Assembly (NCBI RefSeq): GCF_000503775.1
Contig: NZ_KI629785.1
Coordinates: forward strand, 62,001-126,000
Origin: Brevibacillus panacihumi W25
GTDB taxonomy: Bacteria; Bacillota; Bacilli; Brevibacillales; Brevibacillaceae
Reading direction: 5' to 3'
DNA: 64,000 bases
Made by a program: the position numbers and the translations under genes. Shown here in pieces: positions 15,923 through 24,282 of the stretch. The stretch's first letter is position 1; each line of letters starts with the position of its first letter. The notes under the pieces are model-generated. The model had not been told where the DNA came from, did no database searches, and saw only the letters and a list, made by a program, of their open reading frames with translations.

Positions 15923-16960
15923 TTAATTCGCGAATTGACGAACGATTTGACTGGCTTGAACATCTCCGCTGATCAGTTTTTCCTTTTTCATCCAATTGAT
16001 CAGCGTTTGCCAGGATTCTTCGGTCTGGTAGCCAAAAGGCTTATCCCCTGCATCCATCAGCGGCAACAGGATCTCCAGGCTCTTGGTCTCGATGTCCTCC
16101 TCGAGCGGGAATTCCTCCGCCTGCTTGGCCAAAAGCAGATCCAGAGCTGGTTTCGGATTCTCGGCGACGTATTTCTGTGCTTTTGCAGCCGCGCGCATAA
16201 ATGCTTCGAACGCTTGCTTTTTCTGTTCCCACTGATCATCGCTTGTCGTCAAGATCAGTTCGTAATAGTCAGGCACTCCGAAATCGGTTGGTTTGAAAAT
16301 GTTAAGCGGTACACCGTGCTTCTCCAAAATGGGCCCTTCATGGTTGATGTAGCCTCCGACTACGGCATCCACCTTTTTGCCGGTCAAGGCAGGCACAATG
16401 TCAAACCCAATATCGATAAAGGACAGCCCGGAGTCGTCTCCGCCAGCATGTTTGACCGCTGTACGAACGATGGATTCGTTAAACGGGATCGATGGGAATC
16501 CGATGGCTTTGCCTGCGAGCTTTTCCGGAGAATCCAGTCCGCTGTCCTGCCTAGTCATGATCGCGTTCAGCGGATGTCTGACCAAAGCCGCTACAGAAAC
16601 GACTGGAATACCCTCTGCTCTCGCCTGAACCACCTGTGTCTGATAGCTAATCGCCAGGTCTACTTTGCCCGCTGCTACCATTTTCAGCGGATCATTGCTG
16701 TCCGATGGCATTTGCAGGTGAACATCCAGATTTTCTTCCTGGAAAAAGCCCTTTTCCTGGGCTACGTACAGAAAGGAGTGGACCGCATTCGGATACCAGT
16801 CCAAGGCGACGGTCAGTTTTGTCGGTTCCCCTTTGCCATTTGCCTGCGGATTCGAATCCGGGGCAGCCGGAACGGCGGTATTGCTGCTTCCGCAAGCCGC
16901 CAAGCTTGCAGCCAAACCAAATGCCAGAACACTCTTCATCCAATTCTTTTTCGTTCTCAT
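15923..16960 (-). CDS. thiY: Thiamine-pyrimidine ABC transporter, binding lipoprotein
   Basis: A 345-residue lipoprotein (LAAC lipobox near residue 22) of the NMT1/THI5-like binding-protein family. It is expected to capture N-formyl-4-amino-5-aminomethyl-2-methylpyrimidine, a breakdown product of thiamine, at the cell surface. Conserved-looking features are LALDWYPN-type entry (VALDWYPNAVH), GKVDLAISYQ and KVDAVVGGY. It is the last gene of the TPP-controlled operon, after its permease and ATPase. ATG 16960 is chosen over the longer GTG 16975 because it opens directly on the basic n-region of the signal peptide. Confidence 0.93.
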   Translation of the reverse strand: MRTKKNWMKSVLAFGLAASLAACGSSNTAVPAAPDSNPQANGKGEPTKLTVALDWYPNAVHSFLYVAQEKGFFQEENLDVHLQMPSDSNDPLKMVAAGKVDLAISYQTQVVQARAEGIPVVSVAALVRHPLNAIMTRQDSGLDSPEKLAGKAIGFPSIPFNESIVRTAVKHAGGDDSGLSFIDIGFDIVPALTGKKVDAVVGGYINHEGPILEKHGVPLNIFKPTDFGVPDYYELILTTSDDQWEQKKQAFEAFMRAAAKAQKYVAENPKPALDLLLAKQAEEFPLEEDIETKSLEILLPLMDAGDKPFGYQTEESWQTLINWMKKEKLISGDVQASQIVRQFAN

Positions 16961-16984
16961 GATGGTTTCTCTCACCTATTTTTT

Positions 16985-17740
16985 TTATTTTTTTCGAGAC
17001 TGTGGCATATAACGTTGCCCGATATATCCCACGATCCAGAACAACAACATGCCCAGGAGGGATAACAACAGAACGGATGCAAATAGCGCAGGTGCCTGAA
17101 AATTGCCGGAAGCCCGCCGCCCGAAATAGCCGAGCCCTTCACTCGCTCCCAGCCATTCGCCGATCGTTGCGCCAGACACGCTGTACGTCGCCGCTACCTT
17201 CAGCCCGCTGAAAAAAGCCGGAAGACTGGAGGGCAGCTGCAGCTTCGTGAAAATTTGCCAGGGAGTAGCCCCCATCGTCTGCAGCAAACGGATCATTTCC
17301 CGGTCGGTCCCGCGCAAACCATCGTAGGTGGTGACGACGATCGGAAAGAAGGTAAACAGCACCGTGACGGCGATTTTCCCCGAGATGTCATAACCAAACC
17401 AGAGGATAAACACGGGCGAGAGAGCGATGATCGGAATGGTCTGCGAGATCACGATATACGGATAGACAATTCGTTCGACCAAACGGCTTCGGTTCATGAC
17501 AAACGCGAGCAGGCTTCCAAATACAATCGAAATGCTAAGGCCGATGAGCACTTCCTTCAGCGTCGCCCACAGATGCTGTCCGAAGAGCGGCTCGCGCAGT
17601 TCCCACAAAGCGTACAGGACCGAGCTTGGCGGCGGAAGAATGAAAGGTGGAATCGCCAGCAGGCGGCACACTGCTTCCCAGACCCCTAGAAACAGGATCA
17701 GCGAAGCCGCAAACCATAAGCCGCGCTTGCCTTTATCCAT
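16985..17740 (-). CDS. thiX: Thiamine-pyrimidine ABC transporter, permease
   Basis: A 251-residue permease with six or so hydrophobic segments. The ABC permease loop GATPWQIFTKLQLPSSLPAFFSGLK contacts the ATPase. The start ATG 17740 overlaps the end of thiZ by eight bases (ATGGATAA), so the two are translationally coupled; the longer open frame to 17938 lies inside thiZ. Works with ThiY and ThiZ to import formylaminopyrimidine. Confidence 0.93.
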   Translation of the reverse strand: MDKGKRGLWFAASLILFLGVWEAVCRLLAIPPFILPPPSSVLYALWELREPLFGQHLWATLKEVLIGLSISIVFGSLLAFVMNRSRLVERIVYPYIVISQTIPIIALSPVFILWFGYDISGKIAVTVLFTFFPIVVTTYDGLRGTDREMIRLLQTMGATPWQIFTKLQLPSSLPAFFSGLKVAATYSVSGATIGEWLGASEGLGYFGRRASGNFQAPALFASVLLLSLLGMLLFWIVGYIGQRYMPQSRKK

Positions 17741-18515
17741 ATGCGACGCCCCCCTGTGCCTTCGCTCCTGCTGCTTGCCGCAACAATCCCCAAATCTCTT
17801 CTCGCAAGTCCAGAAAAGCCGGGAGATTGCGGCTTGCTGTGCTGCGAGGATACGCGATTGGAACTTCGCGCTCCACAGGCGCCGTAATTGGCGCTCCCGA
17901 TAGAAGAATGACGCGATTTGCCAGCAGTATGGCTTCATCCATATCGTGTGTAATCAAAATCATCGTGCTGCCAGTCTGCCGCCACATCTGCAGCAGCCAC
18001 TCCTGCAGCTCCAAACGGGTGATGCCGTCCAATGCGCTGAACGGCTCGTCCAGCAGCATCAGATCCGACCCGAACAGCAGCGCCCTAAGGAACGAGACGC
18101 GCTGTCTCATCCCTCCCGACAATTCATGGGGATAGGCATCCGCCCACTCAGACAGGCCGTATCGCGGCAGCTCTTCCCGCACCCGCCGCTGCGCCTCTTT
18201 TTTGGAACAGCCTTGAATTTCCAGCGGCAGAGCAGCATTTTCTACTACGGTGCGCCATGGCATTAGTGCATCACTTTGCGGCATGTAGCCGATTTTGCCC
18301 AATCGCTCCTTCGTCGCGACTCCGTCGATGCGAATCTCTCCTGCCTGCGGCTGCAAAAGTCCTGCTGCCAGTTGAAACAGAGTGCTTTTGCCGATGCCAC
18401 TCGGTCCGATCAAGCTGACAAAGTCGCCTTTTTTCACTTCCAGGTCAAAGGACGACAGGAGCTTTCTCTCCCCGTAGGAAAAATCGACCTGCGAGAAAGC
18501 GAGCTTTTCGTTCAC
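17733..18515 (-). CDS. thiZ: Thiamine-pyrimidine ABC transporter, ATPase
   Basis: A 260-residue ABC ATPase with Walker A GPSGIGKST, Q-loop, signature LSGGMRQR, Walker B LMLLDEP and the switch histidine in LITHDMDEA. It energises import through ThiX. The start GTG 18515 overlaps the tenA stop as GTGA and has AGGA nine bases upstream; GTG 18521 is an alternative with poor spacing. Confidence 0.94.
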   Translation of the reverse strand: MNEKLAFSQVDFSYGERKLLSSFDLEVKKGDFVSLIGPSGIGKSTLFQLAAGLLQPQAGEIRIDGVATKERLGKIGYMPQSDALMPWRTVVENAALPLEIQGCSKKEAQRRVREELPRYGLSEWADAYPHELSGGMRQRVSFLRALLFGSDLMLLDEPFSALDGITRLELQEWLLQMWRQTGSTMILITHDMDEAILLANRVILLSGAPITAPVEREVPIAYPRSTASRNLPAFLDLREEIWGLLRQAAGAKAQGGVAYG

Positions 18516-19180
18516 GGCCACATTTCCTGCCTGTACGCCATATCCCAGAAAAGGACTTCCATCTTTGACGTGATGAGGAAATGCTCTTCCAGTCTCGCCA
18601 GCTCCTGCTCGTTCTTCCCGTCTGCCAACTGGTCGATCAGCTCGATCAGCCAGATCGCCAGAGAGCCAAACTCATCGGAGCTGTACATGCGCACCCAATC
18701 TCCGTACAGCGGGTGGTCGATTGCCCCGTCTACCTTCGCAAGACGCTTCCCGATCTCCCAGTAGCTCCAGGTGCAAGGCAATAGCGCGCTAACCAGGTCT
18801 GCCAACGATCCTTCATGGGCAACCTTCAGCATATAGCTGGTATACGCCAGCATGACGAAGGAGGGCTGCGTGGCTTCCAATTCCTCGCGTGTAATGCCAA
18901 AACGTTCTGCATATTGGCGATGCAACGACATTTCATCGTTCAATGTCGCTTCTTGCAGCTGGGCAAACCGCGCACTGGTCGTCAGGTCATATGCCTTTGT
19001 GCTCCCAAGCGCAAACATTTTGGCGTATTCGATCAAATAGACATAGTCCTGCTTCATGTAAAATTTGAATGATTCCACCGGAAGACTTCCATCACCGAGC
19101 CCGGTAACAAACGGATGTTTGTATTTGCTCTCCCAGATCGGTGCCACGCTTTGCAAAAGTCTTTGGCTAAAAGGTTTCAC
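18512..19180 (-). CDS. tenA: Aminopyrimidine aminohydrolase (thiaminase II)
   Basis: A 222-residue TenA. The catalytic cysteine is C136 in ALLPCTWSYWEIG, and D45 in MKQDYVY is the substrate-binding aspartate. It hydrolyses 4-amino-5-aminomethyl-2-methylpyrimidine to the hydroxymethyl form used for thiamine synthesis. It directly follows ylmB, which supplies its substrate, and precedes the transporter. GTG start with GAGGAG ten bases upstream, formed partly by the end of ylmB. Confidence 0.96.
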   Translation of the reverse strand: MKPFSQRLLQSVAPIWESKYKHPFVTGLGDGSLPVESFKFYMKQDYVYLIEYAKMFALGSTKAYDLTTSARFAQLQEATLNDEMSLHRQYAERFGITREELEATQPSFVMLAYTSYMLKVAHEGSLADLVSALLPCTWSYWEIGKRLAKVDGAIDHPLYGDWVRMYSSDEFGSLAIWLIELIDQLADGKNEQELARLEEHFLITSKMEVLFWDMAYRQEMWP

Positions 19181-19187
19181 GATGCGC

Positions 19188-20471
19188 TCACTCCTCTATT
19201 TTCTCCTGGTTGCACCAGGTCGCGATAAACACAGCCATGATTTGGGCAAACTGGACAAGCTGTACCGGATCGATCGACTCGTCAACGGAATGTGCTTGGG
19301 ACAATTCGCCCGGGCCAAACAAGGCAGCTGGGATGCCTGCGTGAGCAAACCAGCCTGCATCCGTAACGGATGGGGACATATCCACAGCGGGAGCATGTCC
19401 GAGCTGTTGCTCGTAGGCTGCCTGCAGCACGGCGAGGGCAGGATGTTCCAAATCCAGCTCCAGCGAAGGGAAAATTTCACCACGCTCCTCAATCATGGAA
19501 CGCCCTCCCCAGCGAAACGACGGGGGATTCTCACGGAGCCAAACATCAGCAGCAGCCGCCCGATTGACATGGTCCTCGATCTCCTTGACGACCTCTTCAT
19601 ACGATTCATTCGGGTAGAAGTGAACCGTGATCCACAAGGAGCAGCGGTCTGCGATAAAGGCAGCATGCCGCCCACCCTCGATTACCGCCGGATTAATGGT
19701 AGTGGTGCCGGGAGGAAATCCCGGGTACGACTTCATGACCGCCCAATGCCGTTCCAAATCCTGCAATGCCGCCAGTATCTTCGCCATTTTTTCAATGGCT
19801 GATGCTCCGAGGACCCGGCCTCCAGCATGAATCGTCCTTGCGCGCATGCCATCGTGCAGGGTCTCCGGGCTTTCGACCGTGATCCACCCGGTGATCACTC
19901 CGCCCTGGCCTTGAATGTGCAGGTCGCTCGAATCCACAACCACCGCATAGTCCGCGGTATAGCCCCTCTCGATGGCAACCAGCGTCCCGGCTTCTCCCGC
20001 TTCTTCGCCAATCACGGATTGAAAAATCAGATCGCCCTGCAAGCTTACCCCGTACTCGCGCAGCATTTTGATCGCGAACAGGCTGGCTGCGAGTCCGCCC
20101 TTCATATCCGCTACCCCTCTTCCGTACAGGCGGCCATCCTCACCGCGAGTCAAGGAGAATGGCGGATGCGTCCAGGCTGCATCATCCCCGACCTCCGCTA
20201 CATCGATGTGGCCGTTGACGATCAGACTCTTGGCTTTTTGCGGCGCTGTGCCGGTCAACCGCCCCACGATGTTATCGTCCCCTGGATACACCGTCCAGCG
20301 ATCCACTTCAAACCCCAGCTTCTGCAATTCTTCCGTCAGCACTTGTTGCGCGGTGTCGCTGTTTCGGGCTGGAGGGCTGACCGTCGGATGGGAGACCAGC
20401 GTCTGCAGCAGATCGAACATTTCTTCCTGCCGCTGGGCGATGGCAGCCACCGCTTCACGCAATCGATCCAT
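19188..20471 (-). CDS. ylmB: Formylaminopyrimidine deformylase (M20 family)
   Basis: A 427-residue amidohydrolase of the M20/ArgE-DapE family. Metal ligands are seen in NGHIDV, the GVADMKGG aspartate, IGEEAGEAG and the late AHSVDE histidine. Between thiG and tenA, and upstream of a pyrimidine transporter, it is best read as YlmB, which removes the formyl group from imported N-formyl-4-amino-5-aminomethyl-2-methylpyrimidine. Two bases separate it from the thiG stop, suggesting coupling. The family also contains other deacylases, so the name rests on context. Confidence 0.9.
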   Translation of the reverse strand: MDRLREAVAAIAQRQEEMFDLLQTLVSHPTVSPPARNSDTAQQVLTEELQKLGFEVDRWTVYPGDDNIVGRLTGTAPQKAKSLIVNGHIDVAEVGDDAAWTHPPFSLTRGEDGRLYGRGVADMKGGLAASLFAIKMLREYGVSLQGDLIFQSVIGEEAGEAGTLVAIERGYTADYAVVVDSSDLHIQGQGGVITGWITVESPETLHDGMRARTIHAGGRVLGASAIEKMAKILAALQDLERHWAVMKSYPGFPPGTTTINPAVIEGGRHAAFIADRCSLWITVHFYPNESYEEVVKEIEDHVNRAAAADVWLRENPPSFRWGGRSMIEERGEIFPSLELDLEHPALAVLQAAYEQQLGHAPAVDMSPSVTDAGWFAHAGIPAALFGPGELSQAHSVDESIDPVQLVQFAQIMAVFIATWCNQEKIEE

Positions 20472-20473
20472 CG

Positions 20474-21253
20474 CTATTCAATCATCCCTTCTGTCGGGCT
20501 GCTTGCGGAGGCGTAGCGCTTTTTCGGAATGCGGCCCGCCAAGAATCCTTTGCGGCCTGCTTCCACGCCCAGCTTCATCGCTTCTGCCATCAGCACCGGG
20601 TCATCGGCCAAAGCTACTGCCGTGTTGAGCAATACACCATCCGCCCCCAGCTCCATCGCTTTTGCGCAATCTGCCGGAGATCCGATGCCCGCGTCCACGA
20701 TGACCGGGACCTTTGCTTCCTCGATGATAAAACGCAGGTTGTTCTCATTGATGATGCCTTGACCTGAGCCAATTGGAGAGGCACCCGGCATAACGGCGTG
20801 GACGCCTACCTCTTGCAGACGTCTTGCCAGGATCGGGTCGTCATTCGTATACGTAAGCACGGTAAAGCCTTCCTCGACCAGGATGCGCGATGCTTCCAGG
20901 GTACCGATCGGATCAGGCAGCAAGGTTCGCTCGTCTCCGATGACCTCCACCTTGATCATGTCGCACAATCCGGAAGCTTTCGCCAAACGCGCGATGCGTA
21001 CAGCTTCCTCTGCGGTGTATGCCCCTGCCGTATTCGGCAAAAGGGTAAAGCGCTTCAGATCGAGCCTTTCCAGAAAATGAGGCTCGTGCGGATTTTCCAG
21101 ATTCAGGCGACGCACGGCAAAGGTAAGAATTTCCGCTCCGGATACCTCCACTGCCTTTCCTTGTGTATCCAGATCAGCAAACTTCCCGGTTCCCAAAAGC
21201 AAGCGGGAACGAAATTCGTATGTTCCAATTTTCAGTACATCCATGTCTGTCAT
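20474..21253 (-). CDS. thiG: Thiazole synthase
   Basis: A 259-residue (beta/alpha)8 enzyme that forms the thiazole phosphate of thiamine from deoxyxylulose 5-phosphate, ThiS-thiocarboxylate and dehydroglycine. The Schiff-base lysine is in [13 protein letters not shown] and phosphate-binding glycines in [20 protein letters not shown] and NTAVA. It overlaps thiS by four bases (ATGA). Confidence 0.97.
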   Translation of the reverse strand: MTDMDVLKIGTYEFRSRLLLGTGKFADLDTQGKAVEVSGAEILTFAVRRLNLENPHEPHFLERLDLKRFTLLPNTAGAYTAEEAVRIARLAKASGLCDMIKVEVIGDERTLLPDPIGTLEASRILVEEGFTVLTYTNDDPILARRLQEVGVHAVMPGASPIGSGQGIINENNLRFIIEEAKVPVIVDAGIGSPADCAKAMELGADGVLLNTAVALADDPVLMAEAMKLGVEAGRKGFLAGRIPKKRYASASSPTEGMIE

Positions 21254-21453
21254 CCTCCCCCTACGAAGTGAACAATCTCAATGCGATCGCCATCTGCAAT
21301 CGTCTGATTCTCGTACTGCGAACGTTCAATAATCGTACCGTTCTGCTCGACTACCACGATTTTTTCCATTAATTGGTATGAATCGAGCAAATCACGGATC
21401 GTCCGCACTTGATCCGTCAGCGGGACCTGTTTTCCGTTTACAATGATCTGCAT
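21250..21453 (-). CDS. thiS: Sulfur carrier protein ThiS
   Basis: A 67-residue ubiquitin-like sulfur carrier ending in the needed Gly-Gly (HFVGGG). The thiocarboxylate made on its C-terminus gives sulfur to ThiG. The ATG at 21453 follows a GGAGG-rich site; the frame is open to 21612 but that extension runs through both terminator hairpins of the riboswitch leader. The adenylating partner ThiF and the glycine oxidase ThiO are not in this window. Confidence 0.96.
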   Translation of the reverse strand: MQIIVNGKQVPLTDQVRTIRDLLDSYQLMEKIVVVEQNGTIIERSQYENQTIADGDRIEIVHFVGGG

Positions 21454-21487
21454 AACGTCCCCATCTCCTCCTTCTCCCGTACAACCG

Positions 21488-21537
21488 AAAAAAAGCTTCC
21501 CCCGCCGCTGGGACCACCCAGTCATGCGAAAGAAGCT
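21488..21537 (-). terminator. Second terminator-like hairpin in the thi leader
   Basis: AGCTTC (21494-21499) pairs with GAAGCT (21532-21537) around a nested CTGGG/CCCAG hairpin; TTTTTTT follows on the minus strand. It lies between the first terminator and thiS. Confidence 0.65.
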
Positions 21538-21562
21538 GTATATCCAAAACATCCGGACGAAT

Positions 21563-21591
21563 GAAAAAAACCATCCGCCGCCGGGATGGTT
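21563..21591 (-). terminator. First terminator of the thi leader
   Basis: AACCATCC (21569-21576) pairs perfectly with GGATGGTT (21584-21591), with a T-run at 21564-21570 read on the minus strand. It is the probable expression platform of the TPP riboswitch. Confidence 0.85.
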
Positions 21592-21669
21592 GGATTCGAT
21601 CCTCTGTGCCATATGAAACAGATACGCTCAAATCAAGCGATCTCTTCCATCTAGCCGAATTGATTTCGT

Positions 21670-21770
21670 CTACCTCTTCCTCCGCTGGCATGACCCAGGT
21701 CAGGTTCAACGGTCAGTAACGCATTCGTTACAATCTCAGCCGACTATGCTCGGCCCCCGTTTGGTAAAGA
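21670..21770 (-). promoter_or_regulatory. TPP (THI-box) riboswitch
   Basis: On the minus strand the conserved blocks are present in order: GGGGGCCGAGC, CTGAGA (in GGCTGAGATTG), then GACCGTTGAACCTGACCTGG and ATGCCAGCGGAGG. TACC (21764 side) and GGTA (21671 side) can close P1. The family binds thiamine pyrophosphate and here should shut off the seven-gene thiS-thiG-ylmB-tenA-thiZ-thiX-thiY operon through the following terminator. Confidence 0.96.
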
Positions 21771-21807
21771 ACTATGCGGTTGTGTACTACGCCTATACCG
21801 TACCACG

Positions 21808-22191
21808 CTATTTGCTGTTTGTAAAGGCTTCCTTGTGGATGTTTTCCAATTCAACGAGACAACGCTGCGCCCACGCTGACATTTTCTTCATCTTGTCCAT
21901 CTCTCGCTCCAGAGCGATCCGAACCGATTCCTTGTAATCGGGGATGGCAGCATTGTAGCGAATTACGGATTGTCCAGGCACATAAAACTTCTCCAGATGA
22001 GACAAGGCCGTACGCTGGTGAAACAGGGGAACATCTACCTCGTAGGAAGTATGCAAATCCCCTTGCGTCGGGTATTTGGTGACAGCCAGAACCTTCACCA
22101 GCAGCTTGCCATCGTGATTCTCCAACACCTCTGCCACATATTCACCTGTTTTATAAGGGACGCGGACAATATCACCCGTATTCCAGTTCAT
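21808..22191 (-). CDS. kapB: KapB-like sporulation phosphorelay protein
   Basis: A 127-residue protein resembling KapB, which in Bacillus helps activate the phosphorelay kinase KinB. Matching features are YKTGEYVAEVLE near the start, QGDLH, then DVPLFHQRTAL and a proline-rich VPGQSV. No signal peptide is visible. GGAGG precedes the ATG. It lies downstream of alaX in the same direction; no kinB is adjacent, unlike in Bacillus subtilis. Confidence 0.85.
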   Translation of the reverse strand: MNWNTGDIVRVPYKTGEYVAEVLENHDGKLLVKVLAVTKYPTQGDLHTSYEVDVPLFHQRTALSHLEKFYVPGQSVIRYNAAIPDYKESVRIALEREMDKMKKMSAWAQRCLVELENIHKEAFTNSK

Positions 22192-22249
22192 ATTCTAGTC
22201 CTCCTTCTCATGTCTTTCTCCAAAGCCCCCTGCCCTGACAAGCATTGTG

Positions 22250-23458
22250 CTATTCCATTAGCTCCTCCAATTTTTGGCGGGCCAAGGCAAGCACTTCCTC
22301 CGCTGCAAGATTTGCCTGACCGCCACCTTGTGCGATCGCCGGGCTCCCGCCGCCTTTGCCATCGATTGCTGGCAGTACCTCTTTCATCAGTTGATTCATG
22401 GCGACAGACACATTCTGACCGCGTGAAAAGACAAGCTGCCGCTTCTCTCCGGTCGTCGCCAACAACGATATGACATCCGTGGCTTGCGCGTTCACCTGTT
22501 GGGCAAATTGTTGCAATTGCTGGATCGTCCTGTCGGCAAATCCTTTTTGCAGCAGACGATACCCCCCTACAGGAGTCGCTTCGGCCAGCGCTTGGCGAAC
22601 CTCTTCTGCCAGCATCAGCCGCTCTTTTTCTTGCAGAGCTTGCTTGAGTGCGTCACGCTCCGCCAGCAAGCGCTCCAGCTCTGTGCCGAGTTCGGCTTCA
22701 TTGGTTCCCAGCAGTCGGACTGCGTCGCTGATCCTTCGCTGTTTGACCGTATACTCGCGCATGGCGCGCCAGCCGCAGAGAAATTCCAGCCGTACATTGC
22801 CGCGATGGCGTTCCCAACCCAGCATCTTGATCAGCCCCACTTCCCCGGTACGGGATGGATGCGTTCCGCCGCAGGGGTTGTAATCAAAATCCGGGATGAT
22901 CACCAGGCGGATGTCTTGTGTGACGGTCGGCAGCTTGTGAAGCGGCAATGCCTTCCATTCGTCCTCATCGACAAAACGGGCGATGATCGGGTGATTTTCC
23001 AAGATGATCTGGTTGGCTCGACGCTCTACTTTTTCCCAAACGTCCGGAGTCAGTTCATCCAATCGAACATCAATCGTGACACGCTCGCTTCCCAGATGGA
23101 AGGCTACGGTCTCGGCACCAGCCACCTCGCGGAAGGAGGCAGATAAAATATGCTGCCCGGCGTGTTGCTGCATATGGTCAAATCGGCGCTCCCAATCGAT
23201 CTGTCCGTTTACTTGTTCCCAAGATTCGGGGAGCTGCCCTTCCAGTCGGTGGCGAATCTCCCCATCGATTTCTTCTACGTCGACGACCCGAATCTCTCCC
23301 AGGTAGCCTTGGTCGGCAGGCTGTCCGCCGCCGGTCGGGTAAAAGGCCGTTTGGCTTAGCACAACGTACGGTGTGCCATCCGCTTCGGCTCCTCGTTTCG
23401 TGATCGCAGCCGTGAAGGTTTGCTGGTAAACGTCTTGATAATACAGTCTGTCTTTCAT
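22250..23458 (-). CDS. alaX: Alanyl-tRNA editing protein (AlaX-L)
   Basis: A 402-residue free-standing editing protein, equal to the editing and C-terminal parts of alanyl-tRNA synthetase. It hydrolyses Ser- or Gly-tRNA(Ala) formed by mistake. Zinc ligands are seen in HMQQHAGQHIL and the CGGTH motif; a coiled-coil-like segment follows (about 230-290), and a DHHA1-type end contains DGKGGGSPAIAQGGG. The N-terminal Tr-type barrel opens with TAFYPTGGGQPADQG. AAGGAG precedes the ATG. Confidence 0.94.
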   Translation of the reverse strand: MKDRLYYQDVYQQTFTAAITKRGAEADGTPYVVLSQTAFYPTGGGQPADQGYLGEIRVVDVEEIDGEIRHRLEGQLPESWEQVNGQIDWERRFDHMQQHAGQHILSASFREVAGAETVAFHLGSERVTIDVRLDELTPDVWEKVERRANQIILENHPIIARFVDEDEWKALPLHKLPTVTQDIRLVIIPDFDYNPCGGTHPSRTGEVGLIKMLGWERHRGNVRLEFLCGWRAMREYTVKQRRISDAVRLLGTNEAELGTELERLLAERDALKQALQEKERLMLAEEVRQALAEATPVGGYRLLQKGFADRTIQQLQQFAQQVNAQATDVISLLATTGEKRQLVFSRGQNVSVAMNQLMKEVLPAIDGKGGGSPAIAQGGGQANLAAEEVLALARQKLEELME

Positions 23459-23557
23459 CCTTACTCCTTGCCGCTGGAGTCAGCCATCGTCCGAATGTGC
23501 TCCAGCCATTTTCTCTACCGGCCCGTACCCGTATAATAGGGGCGGGAGGCGATTTCG

Positions 23558-23944
23558 TTGAGCAAAAAATATTTTACGCCCGAAGAAGCGAACCAACTGT
23601 TGCCATATGTACGAGAAGAAATCTCTTTTTTGCAAGGATTAAAAAGCCAATTTCAGGATGCCTATCGGGAACGCGAGCACTTGAAAAAATCGCAGTCCGC
23701 GACAGACGACGACCTGTTCACGTTGGAATGCAAGCTGGAATTCATGGAAATGGAAGCCCAGATGCGCCTTCAGCACATGGCCGCCAGCGGAATCCAGGTG
23801 AAGGACATCGACGTGGGGCTGGTGGATTTCCCCGCTCTGCTCAACGGTGAAGAAGTCCTGCTCTGCTGGCGCGAAGGAGAAGAAGCTGTCGAGCACTATC
23901 ACGGGCTTTATGACGGCTTTATCGGCCGAAAAAAGCTGGACTAG
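23558..23944 (+). CDS. DUF2203 family protein
   Basis: A 128-residue cytoplasmic protein of the DUF2203 family: the start KYFTPEEANQLLPYV and end DVGLVDFPAL...EVLLCWREGE match the family pattern, with a charged helical middle. The role is unknown. TTG start with GGGAGG nine bases upstream; it diverges from alaX. Confidence 0.85.
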   Translation: MSKKYFTPEEANQLLPYVREEISFLQGLKSQFQDAYREREHLKKSQSATDDDLFTLECKLEFMEMEAQMRLQHMAASGIQVKDIDVGLVDFPALLNGEEVLLCWREGEEAVEHYHGLYDGFIGRKKLD

Positions 23945-23956
23945 AAGAATTGCCTT

Positions 23957-24184
23957 TTATACGAGCAGCTCGGCCATTTTCTCGTCTCGTTGCAGACGTT
24001 CTTCCGGTGTAGCCAGATCGTATTTTTTCAGCAGGTGAAAAAGCTCATTCAACTGCTCCTGCGTCAAATCCGTCGCGAGCAAAGCCTCAAGCTGATCGGC
24101 GCGTTCTCCTGGCAGGTAGGGGGCCTGCTCCGACAGTTTCTTTTGCACATCAGCCACCGTGTGGTTCAATCTGCACTCTCCCAT
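23957..24184 (-). CDS. Small hypothetical protein
   Basis: A 75-residue, mostly helical charged protein that I do not recognise (LSEQAPYLPGERADQLEALL, LTQEQLNELFHLLKKYDLAT). AGGAGG lies eight bases before the chosen ATG. It is convergent with the DUF2203 gene. Confidence 0.65.
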   Translation of the reverse strand: MGECRLNHTVADVQKKLSEQAPYLPGERADQLEALLATDLTQEQLNELFHLLKKYDLATPEERLQRDEKMAELLV

Positions 24185-24240
24185 GCATCATACCTCCTGT
24201 TACCTGCACTTTTTGTCATCATACCATGAGTGGTCAGGTG

Positions 24241-24280
24241 AAAAAAAGGCGTACAAGCCCCTGGAGCTGTACGCCTTTTT
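24241..24280 (-). terminator. Terminator of the spore LysM-GH18 gene
   Basis: AAAGGCGTACA (24245-24255) pairs with TGTACGCCTTT (24268-24278); T-runs on both sides. Confidence 0.88.
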
Positions 24281-24282
24281 GC

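Noticed and set aside
21454-21612. Longer thiS start
   Set aside because: The extension passes through both terminator hairpins of the riboswitch leader; ATG 21453 fits the family length.
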